Source of the DNA: Bacillota bacterium
Lineage (GTDB): Bacteria; Bacillota; Clostridia; Lachnospirales; Lachnospiraceae
Length of the DNA stretch: 64,000 bases
Direction: 5' to 3'
NCBI GenBank assembly: GCA_023423045.1
Contig: JAFAGA010000008.1
Span: 62,001-126,000 of the forward strand
Shown here: piece by piece, positions 59,837 through 64,000 of the stretch
Numbering within the stretch: position 1 is the first letter of the stretch
Layout: the number at the start of each line of letters is the position of its first letter
Made by a program: the position numbers and the translations under genes
Notes under the pieces: generated by a model
What the model was told of the DNA's origin: nothing
Seen by the model: only the letters and a program-made list of their open reading frames with translations
Database searches by the model: none

Positions 59837-60610
59837 TCACGCCGTTTCCTTATCCTTCTTCGCTTTCTCAACACTGGCTTTCAATGCTTCCATGAGATCA
59901 ATTACTTTGCCGCCACCATCGGACTCGGCGGAAACAATCTCTTTTCCTGAAACCTTTGTCTCAATGAGCTCACGAAGCCTTATTTGATATTCATCCTTAT
60001 ATTTTGAAGGATCAAAGGGTGTATCCATGGAATTAATCAGCATTTTTGCCATATTCAGCTCCTGCTCGGATACCTCCGGCTTCGTATACTGCTTTTGAAG
60101 CTCCTTGATATCATCCGCGTAGAACATAATAGAGATGAGAATGCCCTCCGCCCGGGGAATGATCGCCATCAGTGTGTCCTTTGTGCCCATGACTGTCTTG
60201 CCTATGGCTACCTTCTGTTCGGCCATTAATGCGGAGCGAAGCAGCTCAAAGGCTTTTTCTCCTCCTGCCTCAGGTATGGCCTGATACGTCTTCTCGTAAT
60301 AAACCGGGGATATCTGATTTAAATTGGCAAAATGCAGAATTTGAATGGATTTTTCTTTTTCTGTCTTGATTTTTTCAATCTCTTCTTCCGTGATGACGAC
60401 ATATTTGTCATCATCATACTCAAAGCCCTTTACAATATCCTCCGATTTCATCTCCTTACCGCAATGAGCACATGTCTTCTTATAGCGGATGCGGCTGTTG
60501 TCTTCTTTATGCAGCTGATTGAAATGAATGTCATTATCCTGCGTGGTTGTATACATCGCGATTGGAATCGCAACCATTCCAAAGGTTATGACCGATTTGC
60601 GTGATAACAT
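59837..60610 (-). CDS. ku: Non-homologous end-joining protein Ku
   Basis: The 257-residue protein is a bacterial Ku core: VITFGMVAIPIAMYTTTQDN at the start, KKTCAHCGKEMKSEDIVKGF near residue 45, and EKTYQAIPEAGGEKAFELLR near residue 107. It forms a ring on DNA ends and recruits LigD. The ATG at 60610 has GGAGGTG ten bases upstream. The frame to 60706 contains the terminator of the previous gene and should be ignored. It is the first gene of ku-ligD, as usual in spore-formers. Confidence 0.95.
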   Translation of the reverse strand: MLSRKSVITFGMVAIPIAMYTTTQDNDIHFNQLHKEDNSRIRYKKTCAHCGKEMKSEDIVKGFEYDDDKYVVITEEEIEKIKTEKEKSIQILHFANLNQISPVYYEKTYQAIPEAGGEKAFELLRSALMAEQKVAIGKTVMGTKDTLMAIIPRAEGILISIMFYADDIKELQKQYTKPEVSEQELNMAKMLINSMDTPFDPSKYKDEYQIRLRELIETKVSGKEIVSAESDGGGKVIDLMEALKASVEKAKKDKETA

Positions 60611-60681
60611 AGTTTGAAACACCTCCAAGCTTATTGTTTCCAACTGCACCATAACTATTCGACCCATACACCACATAAACA

Positions 60682-60733
60682 AGCGGGCAGAAATACAAAG
60701 ATGCATATGCGCTTCTTTGTATTTCTGCCCGCT
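60682..60733 (-). terminator. Terminator after the family 1 binding-protein gene
   Basis: A perfect 19-bp stem (AGCGGGCAGAAATACAAAG and its complement) with a 14-base loop lies 27 bp after the stop. The downstream minus strand reads TTGTTTATG. Confidence 0.85.
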
Positions 60734-60760
60734 AAAGTTAATCGTATCAAATTTATCGTA

Positions 60761-62197
60761 TCAATTTAATCTACTGATTACATTATCCTCGCCAACGGTA
60801 CGGGTTACGTCCACACCATAGGTTGCCATGGCATCCTGTGGACTGGTTCCTGACACAACAGATTCTACCATGGTCTGGATATGGGAAGAAACTGCAGAAT
60901 AATTGCTGTCCTTCGGTCTAAAAGATGCAAACTCCAGATATTTGGTTGCTGTCTGGATGAAAGGCATCGAGGAATATTTCTTGTTATCCACAATATCTTT
61001 TCTTGTTCCAATGCTGCCCATGGCAACAATAGCGTCCACATATTGATCTGTATCCATTAAATGCTTGATAAATTCCATCGTAAGGTCCTTGTTATCAGAC
61101 TTGGAAGGAATCGACCACGCCCAGCCTCCGGCCAGAGTTACGCTGCCGGTACCGCCGCCATATTGAGTGGGCATCGGCGCAAAGCCTAATACCTCACTGT
61201 ATTTCGGCCATGGAGATGCTCCTGTTTTCAGATAATTGCCGGCAATCCAGCTTCCGTCCAAGGATATCACAAGCTTGCCCTGGGGCAAATATTCCCTGGC
61301 GGAGGTATTGCTGGCCTGACCATTTAATACCTTGGATAACGGCGGCCCGAAATTGTTCTTATAAATATTATCCAAAAAGATCAGAGAATCCAAAATCCCC
61401 TGACTGGATATAATCCACTTTCCGGTGGTTTCATCCTGCAATCTCTCGCCTGTTCCGTAAAGAAGCATCTCATAAGTCTGCATAGAGGTTGCCTCACCTG
61501 TCGCAACAGCGGAATTACACCAAAATGGCACCACATCCGGAACCTTCTCTTTAATGATCTGACAGGCGGCAAGGATATCCTCCCAGCTCTTCGGTTCCCA
61601 AACCTCCGGCAACCCTGCCTGCTTGAAGATTTCCTTGTTATACCACAAGCCCCGGGTGTCTGTATTATAAGGGACACCGTAGACCTTATTGTCGGCAGCG
61701 GTGACAGACTTCTTCAAGGTATCATGATAAATACCGTTGGTCCAATCCTCATAATCTGCCAGATAGTCATCCAGCGGGGTAAGATATCCTGCAGCAACGT
61801 CCGCCGCGATCTGAAATGTATCCTCTGCTACCAAGTCTGGCGCCGTCTTTTCAGATTGCAGGGAAAGGGCAATCCTGGCAAAATAATCTCCCTCGGAAGA
61901 AGTGATGGGTGCAATATTCAACTCACAAATATCCTTTTTATCGAAGCTGTCATAAGCCGTTTGCAGCCACTTCCATAAAGAAGAGTTCTCACCCCGACCG
62001 TCATCTCTGAAGGTCACGGTGATTACGCTCTTTTTTATTTCTGCCTCCGTCTTATTGTCTCCGGATTCGGTAGTATTTTCTTTGTTCTGCGTGTCATTCG
62101 TTTCTACATCTGTCCCACTTGTACCCTTTAATCCTGCACATGCGGTTAATGATAAAATCATTACAGCTACCAGCAACAGACTCAATGATTTCTTCAT
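60761..62197 (-). CDS. Family 1 (sugar-type) solute-binding lipoprotein
   Basis: The 478-residue lipoprotein has a signal peptide ending LTACAG near residue 20 and an acidic Thr/Asn-rich linker. The extracellular family 1 fold follows (PYNTDTRGLWYNKEIFKQAG, WEDILAACQIIKEK, LAGGWAWSIPSKSDN). That family binds sugars or sugar alcohols. It is placed 57 bp after an OppF-type ATPase gene, which normally serves family 5 binding proteins. Which permease it uses is unclear, since none is in view. Confidence 0.9.
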   Translation of the reverse strand: MKKSLSLLLVAVMILSLTACAGLKGTSGTDVETNDTQNKENTTESGDNKTEAEIKKSVITVTFRDDGRGENSSLWKWLQTAYDSFDKKDICELNIAPITSSEGDYFARIALSLQSEKTAPDLVAEDTFQIAADVAAGYLTPLDDYLADYEDWTNGIYHDTLKKSVTAADNKVYGVPYNTDTRGLWYNKEIFKQAGLPEVWEPKSWEDILAACQIIKEKVPDVVPFWCNSAVATGEATSMQTYEMLLYGTGERLQDETTGKWIISSQGILDSLIFLDNIYKNNFGPPLSKVLNGQASNTSAREYLPQGKLVISLDGSWIAGNYLKTGASPWPKYSEVLGFAPMPTQYGGGTGSVTLAGGWAWSIPSKSDNKDLTMEFIKHLMDTDQYVDAIVAMGSIGTRKDIVDNKKYSSMPFIQTATKYLEFASFRPKDSNYSAVSSHIQTMVESVVSGTSPQDAMATYGVDVTRTVGEDNVISRLN

Positions 62198-62254
62198 AAC
62201 AGTACCTCACTTTTTCCGAATAAACACTGGAATCTATTAACTTCAACTCTTTCC

Positions 62255-63238
62255 TTATTCTACTGCTCCTACATTTAACGGATGGATGCACAGCACCTTC
62301 CGCCCTCCGGGCAGATCCTTCATATCCGGTCTGGATTTCCTGCATTCATCCGTAGCATAAGGGCAACGGGGAGCGAACTTGCAATAGGTAATCGCATATT
62401 CCTTATCTTCGGTGTCAGGCATAACTAATTCCTGATCCCATTTCTCGCCCACCCTCGGTACTGCATTCATCAGAAGCTCCGTATAGGGATGAGCCGGATT
62501 ATCCATAATTTCTTTAGCCTTGCCGTATTCGATCAGGCAGCCTCGATACAAGGTTGCAATATAATCCGATACATAGTAAGCAGTCGAAAGGTCATGGGTA
62601 ACATAGATAAAGGAAACATTGTACTTATCTTTCAGCTCTTTAAACAGATTTACAATATTCATCTTCATGGACGCATCAATGGCGGCAACCGGTTCGTCAG
62701 CTATAATAAGCTTCGGTCTGGTGATGAGCGCTCTTGCAATGGAGACACGCTGCAGCTCACCGCCTGAAAACTGGGTCGGATATTTGCCCTTTACTACTTC
62801 CAGCGACATACCCACACTCTTTAAAGTTTCATCAACCAGCTTTTCAGCCTCTTTGCGGTTTTTGGCAATCTTTAACCGAAGTGCGGTATTAAACAGGTAA
62901 GTATCTACTGTTTTACGCATCGAAAAAGATTCATAGGGATTCTGGAATATCGGCTGCACATCCAGCTTAAACTGAAAAGGATCATACCCTTTGCGGTCTT
63001 TATAGGATTTACCGGAAAGCAAGATATCCCCCTGGTCAGAGTCATGCAGACGCAGTATCATCTTACATAAGGTAGACTTACCGCAGCCCGATTCTCCTAC
63101 GATGGAAAGAATTACCGGTTTACCGGAATCTATATCAATATTGATATCATCCACAGCAACAAGTCTTTTTTTGCTGAGCATTCCGCCGATATGGAAGGAC
63201 TTGGTGACATTTTTTATTTCAAGTAATTTCTCAGACAT
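62255..63238 (-). CDS. OppF/DppF-type ABC ATPase
   Basis: The 327-residue ATPase has Walker A GESGCGKSTL, signature FSGGELQRV and Walker B KLIIADEPVAAID. The C-terminal Fe-S-type cysteine block (YCKFAPRCPYATDECRKSRP) is also present. The segment VQPIFQNPYESF is typical of OppF. Its start is one base beyond the preceding OppD-type stop, so translation is coupled. Substrate is probably an oligosaccharide or oligopeptide. Confidence 0.94.
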   Translation of the reverse strand: MSEKLLEIKNVTKSFHIGGMLSKKRLVAVDDINIDIDSGKPVILSIVGESGCGKSTLCKMILRLHDSDQGDILLSGKSYKDRKGYDPFQFKLDVQPIFQNPYESFSMRKTVDTYLFNTALRLKIAKNRKEAEKLVDETLKSVGMSLEVVKGKYPTQFSGGELQRVSIARALITRPKLIIADEPVAAIDASMKMNIVNLFKELKDKYNVSFIYVTHDLSTAYYVSDYIATLYRGCLIEYGKAKEIMDNPAHPYTELLMNAVPRVGEKWDQELVMPDTEDKEYAITYCKFAPRCPYATDECRKSRPDMKDLPGGRKVLCIHPLNVGAVE

Positions 63239-63239
63239 T

Positions 63240-64000
63240 TTATACCACCTCCCTGTTCAGCAAATGACAGGCCGCAAAGCGTCCCGGCTCCACCTCACGA
63301 AACTTCGGTACCAACTTCCTGCACTCTTCCGTCGCTTTGGGACAACGAGGTGCAAATCTGCAACCGGGAGGAGGGTTGGTAAGTGCAGGAGGTCTTCCCG
63401 GAATTCCTACCTTCTGGCTCTTATCACCGACCCGGGGAAGAGCGCCTACCAGCATCTGTGTATACGGATGCATCGGCCGTTCAAAAATATCTTCTGTTTT
63501 GCCCAGCTCAATCATACTTCCGGAGTACATAATACCCATACGGTCTGTTATCTGATAATGTACGCCCATATCATGGCTTACGATTACCATGGTGTTCTTT
63601 AATTTCTTTTGAAGTCGCATGAGCATCATAAGGATTCCCCGCTGAACTACAACGTCTAGAGCCGTAGTAGGTTCGTCTGCCAGAACCACATTAGGTGACA
63701 TGAATGTTGCCAATGCTATAATAACTCGCTGCCTCATTCCGCCGGAAAGCTGGAACGGATAAGCATCTAATAAATCAGGAGAGAGACTGAGCTCTTCCAG
63801 ATAGCTCTTAATTCTTTTTAAGGTTATTTCTTTCGGTTCTCTCTTTAATTCCTCTTTCGGAATCGAATCCAGGAACTGCTTCTTCAGTGGAACAATGGGG
63901 TTTAAAACACTCTGCGCCGCCTGCGGCACATAGGAGATATTATTCCACCAGGTCTTTCTGATCTGACCTGTTTCGTAAGAAAAATCCTTTCCGTCTTTCT
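63240..64000 (-). CDS. OppD/DppD-type ABC ATPase, 5' end outside the window
   Basis: At least 253 codons are visible and the frame is open to the right edge, so the N-terminus with Walker A is missing. The visible part has SYVPQAAQSVLNP, signature QLSGGMRQRVIIA, Walker B VVLADEPTTALDV and the cysteine cluster GCRFAPRCPKATEEC. The apparent start at 63929 is an internal GTG codon, not a true start. It is followed by the OppF-type gene. Confidence 0.93.
   Translation of the reverse strand, partial: KDGKDFSYETGQIRKTWWNNISYVPQAAQSVLNPIVPLKKQFLDSIPKEELKREPKEITLKRIKSYLEELSLSPDLLDAYPFQLSGGMRQRVIIALATFMSPNVVLADEPTTALDVVVQRGILMMLMRLQKKLKNTMVIVSHDMGVHYQITDRMGIMYSGSMIELGKTEDIFERPMHPYTQMLVGALPRVGDKSQKVGIPGRPPALTNPPPGCRFAPRCPKATEECRKLVPKFREVEPGRFAACHLLNREVV

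Noticed and set aside
59875..60706. Longer Ku start at 60706
   Set aside because: The extra 32 codons overlap the terminator hairpin of the preceding gene, and the ATG at 60610 has the ribosome site.
1..64000. Prophage, integrative element or toxin-antitoxin module
   Set aside because: No integrase, transposase, relaxase, phage structural gene or recognisable toxin-antitoxin pair was found in any frame.

Overview
The window looks like chromosomal DNA of an anaerobic, spore-forming, motile or chemotactic Clostridia-class bacterium, most likely Lachnospiraceae. This is inferred from a Trp T-box leader, GGAGG-type ribosome sites, cotJ spore-coat genes, a CotA-like laccase, a Ku/LigD pair, a flavodiiron protein and the DUF6323/DUF6179 pair. 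No rRNA, tRNA, CRISPR array, transposase or integrase was found. Most genes lie on the minus strand.

Layout. 1-2200: trpE and the start of trpG behind a T-box with a UGG specifier. 2264-7000: purE, a rhodanese, a Nudix hydrolase, and pdxS/pdxT divergent from their MocR-type regulator pdxR. 7.1-13.7 kb: a membrane diguanylate cyclase, a YgjP-type metallopeptidase, an NYN/LOTUS protein, a small membrane protein, a HAD hydrolase and the DUF6323-DUF6179 operon. 13.7-19.5 kb: a possible small RNA, a lipoprotein, the copper ATPase CopA, an aldehyde dehydrogenase and a YdeI-like protein. 19.5-29 kb: a lytic transglycosylase, flavodiiron protein, acetyltransferase, multicopper oxidase, a Cache-GGDEF cyclase, a glycosyltransferase and a choice-of-anchor-A surface protein with a Cys/Thr repeat tail. 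29-36.7 kb: a sensing block (CheX, bacteriohemerythrin, MerR, PAS-GGDEF-hemerythrin), a PadR-controlled FtsW-like gene, an AraC/GyrI regulator and a PAS-PAS-GGDEF cyclase. 37-42.2 kb: a complete five-gene peptide/nickel-type ABC importer. 42.3-47.7 kb: a structured dispersed repeat, a Dabb protein, a MetE-like methyltransferase, an orphan NrdI, a cotJ operon with fused CotJA-CotJB, and AraC-clpP. 47.8-53.7 kb: guanine deaminase behind a purine-type riboswitch, a PAS protein, a chemoreceptor and an aldo/keto reductase. 53.8-57.4 kb: GH38 alpha-mannosidase with its GntR regulator, facing a decayed dehydrogenase operon. 57.4-64 kb: LigD, Ku, a sugar-type binding protein and Opp-type ATPases running off the edge.

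Themes. Four GGDEF proteins, a chemoreceptor, CheX and two hemerythrin proteins suggest that oxygen or redox sensing is linked to c-di-GMP and chemotaxis. The cotJ, laccase-like, Ku/LigD and possibly Cys/Thr-rich proteins fit spore protection. The most interesting non-coding signals are an ~88-bp structured repeat whose paired arms covary between copies, a variant purine riboswitch at guaD, paired palindromes at the PadR and GntR promoters, overlapping face-to-face promoters at 13.8 kb, and the dehydrogenase-gene graveyard next to the mannosidase gene. All family assignments come from reading motifs by eye, without database searches.
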